The translations under genes were made by a program, and so were the position numbers. Below the pieces are notes generated by a model. The model did not search any database. It worked only from the letters and a program-made list of their open reading frames with translations, and was not told where the DNA came from. From Myoxocephalus aenaeus (lineage: Eukaryota > Chordata > Actinopteri > Perciformes > Cottidae): 64,000 nt of DNA. The stretch is from NCBI GenBank assembly GCA_038501785.1, contig JBAMJR010000272.1, positions 1,288,501-1,352,500 on the forward strand, given 5' to 3'. Numbering within the stretch: the stretch's first letter is position 1; each line of letters opens with the position of its first letter. This document shows, one piece after another, positions 31,545 through 41,954 of this stretch.

Positions 31545-31546
31545 CT
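31460..31546. repeat. (CA)n(TA)n compound microsatellite
   Basis: About 60 bases of cacaca followed by about 25 bases of tatata, inside element A. Confidence 0.95.
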
Positions 31547-31764
31547 ACTTTAATCTTATATTTTAAATAATAAAATGTATATAAAAATATTTTCTTTAGG
31601 CCCTGTTTAAGATACATTGATTTTTGATACCATTGTCTGTTTATTACATTTAGATACCTTAGTTTTTCAGATTTCATTTGATTGACATCTACTTTTTATA
31701 CCTAAATCTTAATCTTAATCTTAACCTGCTGAATGTCTGTCTGTTCACAATAAATGTTCAATAA

Positions 31765-31872
31765 AGAGAGAGAGAGAGAGAAAGAAAAAAAACGCCAACC
31801 GCCGTAAAAGCAGAAGCAGAAGAAGAAGAAGAAGAAGAAGAAAAAGAAGAAGAAGAAGAAGAAGAAGAGAAA
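31765..31872. repeat. (GA)n and (GAA)n microsatellite
   Basis: gagaga run at about 31767-31782 and a gaagaagaa run at about 31815-31870 with a short interruption, inside element A. The long Phe/Leu minus-strand frames here are repeat artefacts. Confidence 0.93.
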
Positions 31873-32270
31873 AAAATCTCCGTCTACCACTGCGCATGTG
31901 CACTTCTGCATGAGATAGCAATTTCGCGCCGGTCCACGCCAGCTTAAGTGTTTCTGCAGAATGCCGTCTACGTCCAGCACAACTTAACCAGGTAAGACTG
32001 TGTATGTTCAGTGCGTTAGCTAACTGGCTAGTCAGATAACCTGTTGTTTTTTTAATGCAAAAGTTAACATTAAGAAGTTTACAACGTGACAAACCCCAGC
32101 CTACTTTTCACGTGTTCATAACGTCATGTGTAATTTCACGATAACGACCCGCTCGTGTTAGCTAGGTTAGCTAACATGTTGCTGCAGTGCTTCTCTGTTC
32201 TTTAGCGTTGGTGGCGTCGAAACTGCCTCTAGTTCACTCATAAGTTACCCGCGCGTAGCATTCAGGTGCA

Positions 32271-32303
32271 CTAGATACCGTCCAGGACCTGGACGGTATC
32301 TAG
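32271..32303. repeat. Perfect 16-bp inverted repeat with 1-base spacer
   Basis: ctagataccgtccagg (32271-32286), spacer a, cctggacggtatctag (32288-32303). It directly precedes the hAT-end fragment in element A and may be a fold-back created at its breakpoint. Confidence 0.97.
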
Positions 32304-32700
32304 GCCGCGGGCACCTGGTCGCCCGCAGGGACCACGTGAGTCGCCCGCGAGGCATGTTCTAAAAATAGAACACATTTTGAGCTTCATCAAAAATATTTTT
32401 GTTTTTATCAACCGGCCTCTCTACATGGTCGCGTTTACAACTCTTCTTTGTATCGCGCACGGCGGATTGCCGCCCCGATGCGATGCACACAGACACGGGC
32501 GCACACACAGGTGAACACACAGTGGACAGAGAGAGAGACAGAGCGGCGAAAAATATGTTGCATGCTTTTCACAATGGGATTTGCTGCTTTAAGCCATCAC
32601 TATTTTAAGCTATCAGCTATCACTTTTAAAGCAGTTAATGTATTGCAACAGGCTGCTGCCTGGAGCTCCATAAATGGACGTTTTCTCTCTTGAGACACTG
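32304..32700 (+). mobile_element. hAT end fragment
   Basis: gcgggcacctggtcgcccgc and catgttctaaaaatagaaca match, inverted, the right subterminal part of the hAT at 49582-51970 (51885-51950). Further in, tacatggtcgcgtttacaac, tatcgcgcacggcgga and gcgaaaaatatgttgc resemble 59515-59655 of another hAT remnant. It is a piece of a hAT 5' region lodged in an intron of the element A gene. Confidence 0.65.
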
Positions 32701-32885
32701 CAGTGACAAAGCCTGCACACTTTGTGGTTGGTCATGGAGAGGTGGCCTGGGTTGTTTTTGCAAGAACAGGTTTTAGTGTTAACAACATATTTTGCCAAAT
32801 GTTCTCCCTTCTTTTGAAAGAACCAACAACAAATGTTTGAATCAATTGTACATAACATGTACATGAAAACTGTCACCTTTCTTAG

Positions 32886-35681
32886 ATCTGTGCAGAATTC
32901 TTCAGACTTACACGAGTGGACCTGAAGAAGACCTTCCTGTCATCATTGGATGCACACGCATCGCAATTTATGAAGCTGTACAGGTGATCTGTAGAGGTGA
33001 TCTGTACAGCACATCGCTTGGAAAGGACATGAGGATCCTTCTAGACAACTTTGATGAACAGGTAATCAATAAGTAGGAAGTGAATGTGGAATAACAGGGG
33101 TTCTCAATTAGATTTGAACTGGGACCAAAAACTGGGGGACAGACGAGGGGCATTTTCACAACTATGTAGTCTGACACAATACATCAATTATAAAATGGAC
33201 TGAATGAATGGAGGCATCTTGTACTGTTATGGTGACACTAATATTAGCGTAGTATTATGTGTAGGTTTGGATATTTGCTGACAAATATGATGCGGGTTGC
33301 TACTTTCCACTTTTTTTAAGAACTACCAAAATACATGCAATGTGTCTGTCACCCATGTGGTGTTCTACCCCTTTTCTACTGCGGTCAGGACAAATGCTGG
33401 AGTCAGTTTGGCACTTGAGTAAACAGGTCCATGTTTACGCCAACCTAGGAGCAGGAGGCACATGTCAGCTTTACAGATTTACAGTCTCAGACAATGCTCA
33501 GTGGTCTCAGTCTTGTCGGATATGCATTCAGCCCTCAGCGCTTCGATTATTCGTATTACTTAACAATTGACTAGAAAAGTACATTTTCCAACCAGCTTAT
33601 GAAGCCAGCAGACGCACCATAGAAACAAGTTTTCTGTCCGAAACCCTATTTTTTTTTTTGCTGTAGAATCACTGCAAACTGTTTTTTAAATTTTTCTCTT
33701 GCCATGGGCTATCTATAGATGCATATCTGCTTAGGAGCACTTGTGAGATTTTTACTTTTTAATTTGAAAAACATGACAAACTATAGTGTGTAATGCTTTT
33801 TAAGAAGGTTTAATTAAATAGTAGTAAGGCCATTGAAATTTCAGAGTTGTACCGTGTAACTAAATATTAAAGGCCTATATGGTGTTTTATCACATTGTAT
33901 TGGGGCAAGAAAACATCAGTCCCAGTTGTTGTGCTAATGTTTCACGATCCCTGTTCTACATTATGCTTTTGGAGCTGGGAAATATATTAAAATCAATTAT
34001 ATTTTTGCACTCTGAATGGCTTTCGTCTCAACTATGCAAACCATAACATTGGAGCAGAGCATTTACCATCAGATGACCCTTTTTAATATTTCAGAGTTTG
34101 TCTTACAATATATATAAATACACGTTAATGTAAACAGGTGTATTGTATTGTTAGGCTTAACTGACATTTCAAATTGGGGATTTCAGAGATGAAAAGCAAG
34201 AGAGCGTTATTGTTTTCACACTTAAGCTATGTCCAAAAACATGGTGCCCATATGTACAGTAGGAACATATGGGTTCATTTAGTTAGTGAATACAGCCGAC
34301 CTGAAATGCATGCTACCATGCTGGAAGTATTTTGCCAAATTTATTTGAATAATGCCTTTGTCTTTAATAGTTTGCATTGCATTTTTTGAAAGTGAGACAA
34401 TTTATTATTTTGTTATTATGTCAAATTTTTAATCTTCAATTTGTATTTTTCAGACGACTGATGTCCTTGCCCACAGAAAGTGTACAGCTCTGCGAGGTCT
34501 ACCTTTCGTTGTGAAGGAGAAGCCGGACGGCTTGCTGAAGACATGTCTGGTAAGACTAATTTGTCATTAAGGTTGCACATTCAGCAAGAACACACTAATG
34601 CAAACTTTCATCAAACCCTCATTTCTACTTCACTGTTACTTTGTTAATCCATCTAAATATTTTAATAAGTGTAACTTTATAGTCTTTAATTTTATGTGAT
34701 ATCGCCAGTACTGGCAACATTACTGTAGCATCAAGGTTACAAGTGAGTGTAATGCCTGCATCACATGCATTTTGTAACAGCATTTCTCCTTCAAATTTAC
34801 TGGTAACATTTATAATTCCAAGCCCAAATTGGTCATGGGTTTTGAGACTGATGCATATACACATTTTGTCAGTATTTTAAATATAAAGTTATTTTCTGTC
34901 AGTACATTTTCAAAGTCAAAATACATTTTTGTTGAGCTAATCTTTTTGAGAAAATAAAACAAACAAAAAACCTACACACCATTAGCACCCTTTGCCAGTC
35001 TTTAGGGTGAGAATCTGGCAGATTTGGAATGATATTGTCCATTGTTTAATGGCAGATTTGCTCCAGTTCAGGTTTTTGTCACTTATTGAATTAAAGGGAG
35101 CCTGTACCGTGAGAGCAAATGTTTCCCTGTATTTTGCTCAATTTATTTATTTAATTTAACAGACTATGAAGATTTAAATACTACAATACTAATGTGTAGG
35201 AGGTGACTCTTGTATGAAAGTGGTATATTTTAGTTTTTAAAATCTGCATAAAAATGTATTTTGACTTTTAAATTGTATTGTTACAGAATGGGAAGAAAAA
35301 AATTCAAACTTAAAAGAGGCGGTGAATATTTATTATAGTCTCTGTATGCTTGTTTTTGTGTAGAATACAGACCCGGAGGAATCTTATGTGAAAGGAGTTG
35401 AACTGGGAATACTCACAGTTGTTGAAGGTGACGTTGGGACGGTCCGCTCAAGTCCAACAACACTAAGCATCGCCCTGATTATTGAGGAACGGATTGTCCT
35501 GGATGATATATGCGACATCCCAACTGCATTTGCCCTTTTGTTTGGACTCATCTATGCTCTCAACCTGGAGTATCCGAAGGACTTGAGGTACACTTTCGAA
35601 GTAACTCAAAAGTTGTTCATGAACCTTGGTACCCAGTGCTCTGCCCGGGTTCAGGCCTTAAAAAACAGTTTGCTCAAGTAG
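32886..35681 (+). pseudogene. SAMD3-like element protein, C-terminal exons (element A copy)
   Basis: Three exons, each with an AG acceptor, a GT donor and phase-0 boundaries: 32886-33061, 34454-34549 and 35364-35681. They parallel the last three exons of the gene at 47801-53593. Exon 1 starts ICAEFFRLTRVDLKKTFLSS (element B: IQDEFHRITTVHLETKFMSM). Exon 2 encodes TTDVLAHRKCTALRGLPFVV...DGLLKTCL. Exon 3 encodes NTDPEESYVKGVELGILTVV, then FALLFGLIYALNLEYPKDLR and YTFEVTQ, ending at a TAG. In exon 1 a 13-bp tandem duplication (32982-32994 and 32995-33007, aggtgatctgta(g/c)) shifts the frame. The upstream PB1-like part is not found. Protein similarity to the B copy is clear but low, so the two are old subfamilies. 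Confidence 0.7.
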
Positions 35682-36720
35682 CCTGCCATATTTAAACCCC
35701 GCCTCTGGTCTTGGCTGGATTTTGAGGGGGGTAAGAGTTCCAAAAAGTTTCTGAAGGCCAATGTACAGGTTGCAGTTGTCTTGTTACAGACAATACGTTT
35801 TTGATGATGTCCATTCATTGTAAAAGCAATATATGACAAATTGTCCCACTGTTGATAGTGTACAGTGCCCATAACGATAAACTGATATTGGAATCAGCAT
35901 TGTTACTGTGTATGCTCAAGAAAGTATAACTTGTCCTAAATTGTAGTTTTTTGCATCTTAACAGTTCTTGTTAAGATATTGCAGTTTTAAACAGTAGATG
36001 GATGGATAAATGCATGGATAAGAGAGGTTTTTAAGCCATTTTATACCTCCCACCAATCTTTACGGTGGGGTCAAGCCGGCCTGACTAGACAGTCTAGTGT
36101 TACAACAAAATAAAAAAATTGTTCCTGACTAAAACTGCAACCTGCACCAAAACCATCCTCAAGCAGCCCAGTTTCAAGGGAATGCCATTGTCCTTCTGTG
36201 TTGTATATATGTTCCATCATATACCATCATATACCATGTTCCAAAGCTTGTGACAAAGTGGGACAAAAAGGCCTTGATTTTTGGATTCACAAAACTGAAG
36301 TTTTCTTCTTCTTTTCTTTATGCAGCCATTTGGATTTTTAAGGATGTTGACCCTCTGCTGTCTATGTTCAAGTGTTGACACCTGGAATTCATATAGTTAT
36401 GCAAACAAATGTTTACTTATTGTTAATAAACATTTTGTGTTTGAAGAAGTTTGTTTTCTTTAACTGTTGACTTTTCCAAAGAAAACGGTGTACAATTTTT
36501 AATAATTTAAATGAAGGCAACGTTGCAAAGAATTTTGAGTGTACTCAACTAATGGGCAGTGAAATTTAGTAACAACACTTTAAGTTAAAAGTAAGTTCTC
36601 TCGTTTCCCGTTCCGCCATTGAGACCATGACAGCTTAATTTTCGAGCTCCCCGACGGTTTTGTGAAATAACCCCAAAAAAACGGTAGTTTTGTCAAGCCC
36701 AGTGCAATTTATGTTTAGTA

Positions 36721-37755
36721 ATGGAGAAAGGGGTTACTACTAGAAGTAGGACGACCACAAACATGATGGAACACGATCCCGAAATGGGACAAGACAGCCG
36801 AGGCAGCTCCCCGAGCCCACATGACGAGGATAGCTCCGAGGCTAGCCTACGAAGCATTCTTAATGAACTCCGGGACTTCAGAAAAGACAACAGGGTACAA
36901 CTCACTGACATTAAACAAGAATTGAAGAGAGCAAATGACAGACTGGATGAGGCAGAGGGGAGAATAGATGAAACTGAGACCGCGCTTCAAGCAACGTCAA
37001 CGCTAATTAAGCGGCTAATGCAGCGCCAAGCTAATCTGGAAGCCAGGCTAATAGACCAGGAGGGCCGAGCGCGTAGAGATAATTTAAGGATTTACGGAAT
37101 ACCCGAAGATAAAGAGGGCACCGACATGGCTGGCTTTCTGGATAACCTGCTAAAAAACGCACTCGACCTCCCCAGTGACAGAGATCTCAGAATAGAACGG
37201 GCACACCGAGCACTGGCACCAAAGCCCAACGGCCCGCAGGCAAAGCCCCGGTCGATAGTGGTCAAATTCGGGAGTTACCGAACGAAGGAGGAGGTGCTCC
37301 GGAGAGCGTGGCAGAAAAAAGAAGTCTCCTACGACAATGCTCGCTTCTACGTTGACCATGACTTCCCCCCCGAAGTGCTGAAGAAACGCGGTGAATACGC
37401 CGAAGCCAAGAAAGTCTTGAAAGAAAAACGAATCAAGTTCCAGACGCCGTACCCCGCAAGGATGCGAGTCTTCTACGATAATGGCACTCGGCTGTTCCAG
37501 GATGCTGCAGAAGCGACGAGAGATATGGCCTCACGAGGATTTCCAGTTACGGTGGTGAAATCCTCCGCTGCCCCGGACCAAGAGGAGATCCAGCGCCTGT
37601 CTACCTGGCAGGTGGCCGGGAGACAGCAAGACCGGAGTGACGACCAGGAACCCGGTGCAGCGGACGGCAGCACGCAACCCAACAAACCCCACCAGTCTCG
37701 ATACAAGGATAAACTCCAGGGATTCAGAAGACGATCCCCCACGACAGGTCATTGA
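36721..37755 (+). CDS. L1 ORF1 protein (RNA-binding, Transposase_22 type), 344 aa
   Basis: The nucleic-acid chaperone forms trimers that coat L1 RNA. Residues about 40-120 form a coiled coil with heptad-like charged sequence (ILNELRDFRKDNRVQLTDIK, RLDEAEGRIDETETAL). A canonical RRM-type block follows (RRDNLRIYGIPEDKEGTD, RIERAHRALAPKP, PRSIVVKFGSYRTKEEVL). A C-terminal domain (FYVDHDFPPEVLKKRGEY, AKKVLKEKRIKFQTPYPARM) and a hydrophilic tail complete it. The frame is intact from ATG to stop. ORF2 begins 466 bases after it. Confidence 0.9.
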   Translation: MEKGVTTRSRTTTNMMEHDPEMGQDSRGSSPSPHDEDSSEASLRSILNELRDFRKDNRVQLTDIKQELKRANDRLDEAEGRIDETETALQATSTLIKRLMQRQANLEARLIDQEGRARRDNLRIYGIPEDKEGTDMAGFLDNLLKNALDLPSDRDLRIERAHRALAPKPNGPQAKPRSIVVKFGSYRTKEEVLRRAWQKKEVSYDNARFYVDHDFPPEVLKKRGEYAEAKKVLKEKRIKFQTPYPARMRVFYDNGTRLFQDAAEATRDMASRGFPVTVVKSSAAPDQEEIQRLSTWQVAGRQQDRSDDQEPGAADGSTQPNKPHQSRYKDKLQGFRRRSPTTGH

Positions 37756-38223
37756 TGATTCTTCACAGAAATGCAGATAAGTTGTAATGGACCCCAGAGT
37801 GGTACTTATTTTAGTTATTTGCCCGGAGGACTGTCATGACACGCTAAAAAACTACTCCTACAGTTATATTTTTGGTTAATTAAAACAGTCGGGTCTTGTT
37901 AATTAACTTGTTATCCATAGTTTTTTTTTTTTTGTGTGGATTTTGGTTAACATGTGGCCACACTTTAGGGCCCCACCACTAACGCGACGTGGGACATTCC
38001 CTTATGGGGGCTTTGGCTTTCCAAAGTCCTCTAAGGCTCATTTGAAACGAGCCTCTACATCTGAAACAGCTGTTCTAAACCGTTTTGGTGATTTTCCGTT
38101 AAAAACTGTTTCACGTTCTGTTTCACGTTCTCTTTTAATGTTTGTTCTTTGGGAGAGATGTTTTCAATGTACAACTTTTATATGTATCGGGGATATTGGG
38201 AGAGGTTCCACCTGTGATTATCA

Positions 38224-41009
38224 ATGGTTGAAACTATGAATAGGGTTAAGGTTATTTCATTTAATGTGAAGGGAATCTTAAACCCAGCTAAGAGAAGTAA
38301 AATATTGTCAAAAATGAAAAAGGAAAAGGCAAATGTGGTGCTCTTACAAGAGACACACCTTACTCCATTAGAGCATGAAAAATTAAAGAGAATGGGGTTT
38401 TCAAGGGTATATGGTTCATTTTATAAATCAGGCCGTAGGAGAGGCGTAGCAATTTTAATATCACAAACAGTATCATTTGAACTACTTTCAAAAGTAACAG
38501 ATAAGGAGGGGAGATATATAATAGTCTCTGGAAAAATAGATGGTGTTACAATAACTTTATGTAACATTTATGCCCCCCCTGGAAGCGATTTTGGCTTCTA
38601 CAGAAAGATATTTGATTTAATGATAGAGGCCCCAGGAATTGTCATATGTGGTGGAGATTGGAACATCCGTCTTAACCCAAAACTAGATTCTTCAAAAAAT
38701 ATGACCGCTACATCGCTGCATAGGAAAATTAGTGTTCTAATGACAGAACTGGGCATATTAGATCTATGGAGAGATATTTACCCATCAGGCCGTGACTATA
38801 CATTTTACTCATGCCCCCATGATACATACTCAAGGATAGACTATTTCTTTGTGCTAAAGAGAGATCGCCATAGAATGCATAGTTGTGATATTGGTAGTAT
38901 TGATTTATCTGACCATGCACCTCTGTCCTGCACTGTGCATATTAGCGATAAAATAGGGAAAACATTGTGGAGGTTGAATACCAGTATCTTAAATAACCCG
39001 AAATTCAAGACCCAAATGAGAAAGGAAATACAATTGTTTCTGGAAGAAAATGATAACGGGGAGGTTGACTCAGCTATAGTATGGGATGCCTTAAAGGCAG
39101 TCATCAGAGGGAGAATTATATCTTTCTGTGCCCATGAAAAGAAAAAGAAACAATTACGACTACTAAACCTTAATAAAGAATTAAAGGATCTCGAGACACA
39201 ACATAAAAGAGAACAAAAAACGAATTTGTTGACAGAAATTAAGAAAGTTAGGAATGAAATAAATCTATTATACTCGCAGGAAATTGAAAAAAAGATGATA
39301 TTCACAAAACAAAAATTTTATGAGTCGGGCTCAAAATCAACAAAGCTCCTGGCAAGAAGGCTGCAAAAACAACGAGCGGATAGCACAATATACAAAATAA
39401 GAGATCCAATTTCTAAAACTATACACTATAAACAAGATGAATTGCAAAATGCCTTTAAAAAATACTACAAATCTCTATATACACAACCACAACTAGAGGG
39501 CGAGCAACAAATTAGCGAATTCCTCAATTCTCTCAATCTCCCTGTACTATCAGAAGAACAAAATCGGATATTAACAGCAGCGGTAACTGAGGCAGAACTA
39601 AACAGCGCCATCTCCAGACTTAAAGCCAATAAATCACCTGGTCCGGATGGCCTCCCTTCAGAGTGGTACAAGGCATTTCGATTTGAGCTAATACCAAGCC
39701 TCCTTAGGGCCTGCAATATAACTCTAAAAGATGCCAAGATGCCTCCATCTTGGAGCGAAGCAGTGATCTCTGTTATTCACAAAGAAGGAAAAGATAAACT
39801 AGACTGTGGATCTTATAGACCAATCTCAATGTTGAATGTCGACTACAAATTATATACAGCCATCCTGGCCAAAAGACTGGAACAGATACTTCCTCAAATT
39901 ATACATAACGATCAGACTGGCTTTATCTCACAAAGACAAACCCACGATAACATCAGGCGATCGCTGCACGTACTAAACCACATCCAACAGAACAATCTTG
40001 AAGTCTACCTAGTCAGTCTGGATGCTGAGAAGGCCTTTGATTCAGTGAGCTGGCCTTTCTTATATAAAGTTCTTGAACGATTTGGCATGCACGACACTTT
40101 TATCAAAGGCATTCGTACACTATATGCTAAACCTTTGGCCTGGATAAAAATAAATGGACATCTCTCAGACACCATTATATTGGAGCGTGGAACGAGACAG
40201 GGATGCCCAATTTCTCCACTGCTTTTTGCCCTCTATATAGAGCCTCTTGCGCAATGGATAAGACAGACAGAAAGCATCAAAGGCATTTGTATAAATGGAT
40301 CAGACCACAAAGTGGCCCTGTATGCTGACGATATCTTGATTTATTTAAATACCCCCTCTAACTCCTTTTTTGAATTAATGAACCTGTTAAAAACATTTGG
40401 TAGACATGCAGGATATAAATTAAACCTGCAAAAAACACAAATCTTGACCTTTAATTGTACACCTCCTAAACACATTAAAGATAAATTCCACCTTAACTGG
40501 GATCAGAAGTCCTTGAAATACCTAGGAATACACCTACCAAGAGATATCTCAACATTGGCAGAGATAAACTACACTCCCCTCTCAATAAAAATTAAAGAGG
40601 ATATACATCGATGGAACTATTTCTTTCCTCGGATTAAGCCATAGAATTAAATCTGTAAAAATGAACATTCTCCCACGATATCTGTTCCTATTTCAAGCAC
40701 TCCCTGTAGAAATTCCCCCGAAACAATTCTCTGAATTGGATAAAACCATTTCAAGATTTATCTGGCAAGGGAAAAAACCAAGGATTAGATTTAAAACTCT
40801 ACAACTCCCAAAAGAAGAAGGAGGAATGGCTCTACCCAACTTTAAGGATTACTTCTATGCTGTCCAGATTAAACCCTTAATTAACATGTGTACCTCATCT
40901 TATTGTGCCAGGTGGAAAGATATTGAACTCTCTATTATGAATGACCCCCCAATTCAAGCAGTATTGGCCCACAAAAACCTGGGAAAATTTATAGACAATT
41001 TACAAAAAA
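38224..41009 (+). pseudogene. L1 ORF2 endonuclease-reverse transcriptase, frameshifted, C-terminus absent
   Basis: Open from ATG 38224 to 40644 (806 aa). The endonuclease motifs are VISFNVKGILNPAKR, VVLLQETHLT, LCNIYAPPGSD, GGDWNIRLNPKLD, SRIDYFFVLK and LSDHAPLSC. The RT motifs are KSPGPDGLPSEWYKAF, CGSYRPISMLNVDYKL, LVSLDAEKAFDSVSWPF, RGTRQGCPISPLLFALYI and catalytic LYADDILIYL. At about 40617-40624 a one-base shift in a T/C run moves the protein to the next frame, where SFLGLSHRIKSVKMNILPRY continues to 41009. The usual C-terminal third is missing because the insertion ends here in poly-A. All visible catalytic residues are present, so decay is slight. Confidence 0.88.
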
Positions 41010-41360
41010 AAAAGTAAGTTCTCTCAACAAAAAATGTTAAGTGCTGTTGATGTATGTTTTCAATCTACAAGAACACACAATTTCAAGTTTCTCCAATTTA
41101 ATATTTTAAGTGTTCTGAACTTAAGTACATGAGTAGATGTAACTATCAAATGCAATATTTTAAGTAGTGTTAACTTAAATACATAAGTAGGTCTGAATAG
41201 TAATGTTACGTTTGACAAACTTAAGATATCACTTTGAGTGAACTTCTTATCATAAGTTGACACAACACATTAGCCCTTAGTTGAGTGAACTCAAAAAGGC
41301 TTTGCAGCTGGTTGCCTCACTTTTTTAAGTTGACTCAACTTTTTTTTTTTTTAGAGTGCA

Positions 41361-41679
41361 TGTACCAGTTGTTCATGGAGAACAACCTTCAGAGCACCTT
41401 CACAGAGACTGTCACTCTTCTCAGGATCCTCATCACTACACCCTTCTCAGGATCCTCATCACTACACCCATGACGACAGCTGAATCCGAGAGGTGTTTCT
41501 CTACTCTGAAGAGGATCAAGACCTTCCTCAGAAACACCATGACACAGGATCGCCTCAATGCGCTGGCTATGCTCTCCATGGAGAAGAAACTTGTCAGGAA
41601 CATGTCTGCCTTCAACAAGAGGGTCATTGAGAAGTTTGCCAATCAGAAGGACAGAAGAGCAAAATTCCTTTATAAATAA
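41361..41679 (+). pseudogene. hAT transposase C-terminus (dimerisation domain), right of insertion
   Basis: Reads MYQLFMENNLQSTFTETVTL, then LLRILITTPMTTAESERCFS and TLKRIKTFLRNTMTQDRLNA, the conserved hAT C-terminal dimerisation block with the catalytic Glu in the AESERCFS region. It ends at a stop at 41677-41679. A 26-bp tandem duplication (41418-41443 and 41444-41469, ttctcaggatcctcatcact...) shifts the frame between the two halves. Confidence 0.85.
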
Positions 41680-41842
41680 TTAGTTCAAAAACATCACACT
41701 GATTGTGTGTTTCCCCAACAAACAAGGTTCATATGGGGCATCTTAAAATATAAACTTGTTCTATTGGACTATATATTGTATATTTTATTATAATATATTC
41801 ATGATATTTATGATTATATTATATGGTGTTTATATATCATAT

Positions 41843-41852
<10 letters not shown>

Positions 41853-41888
<36 letters not shown>
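41853..41888. repeat. (TA)n microsatellite
   Basis: About 35 bases of tatata between the hAT stop codon and the Tc1 fragment. Confidence 0.93.
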
Positions 41889-41891
<3 letters not shown>

Positions 41892-41954
41892 TACTGAATT
41901 GTATGAATAATATGTCAGTGTTGGAATAAATGAGAGAAATGTAAATTGGTAATG

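Larger units (their letters stand above)
36603..41009 (+). mobile_element. L1 LINE, 5' end present, 3' end cut short inside ORF2, 16-bp target duplication
   Basis: The identical 16-mer aaaagtaagttctctc flanks the element at 36587-36602 and 41010-41025. The 5' UTR starts gtttcccgttccgccattga, then come ORF1 and ORF2. The right end is a run of A directly after codon AAT TTA CAA within ORF2, well before the normal ORF2 C-terminus and 3' UTR. This looks like an L1 RNA that ended or was primed at an internal A-rich site, rather than the common 5' truncation. It sits inside element A and is therefore younger than it. Confidence 0.85.
31251..41358. mobile_element. Element A: EnSpm/CACTA-like transposon inserted in the hAT gene
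   Basis: Left end CACTCTAAAAAGCCC (31251) and right end ...TTTTTAGAGTG (41358) form an 11-bp perfect terminal inverted repeat. Both sides carry the subterminal motif aagttgagtcaac in opposite orientations (31304 and 41326 regions). The flanking dinucleotide CA is present on both sides (31249-31250 and 41359-41360), consistent with a 2-bp target duplication. CACT(A/G/C)-type ends with subterminal repeats are the signature of CMC/EnSpm elements. Without the internal L1 and its duplicated 16 bases the element is about 5.7 kb. It carries a decayed SAMD3-like gene but no transposase, so it is non-autonomous. Confidence 0.8.
28197..41679 (+). mobile_element. hAT transposon (TTF finger/DUF4371 type) split by a 10.1-kb insertion
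   Basis: The left end cagtggcggccggccaatag at 28197 has the usual hAT terminus. The transposase gene runs from 28724 to a stop at 41679, with element A (31251-41358) sitting inside its coding sequence. No matching right terminal repeat was found after 41679. The sequence passes into a TA microsatellite and a 5'-truncated Tc1, so one deletion near 41.95 kb may have removed both the hAT right end and the Tc1 left end. Confidence 0.75.

Noticed and set aside
31250..41360. Treating the hAT halves as two independent copies
   Set aside because: Protein order, in-frame joining at the CA duplication and the terminal repeats of element A all indicate one gene split by an insertion.
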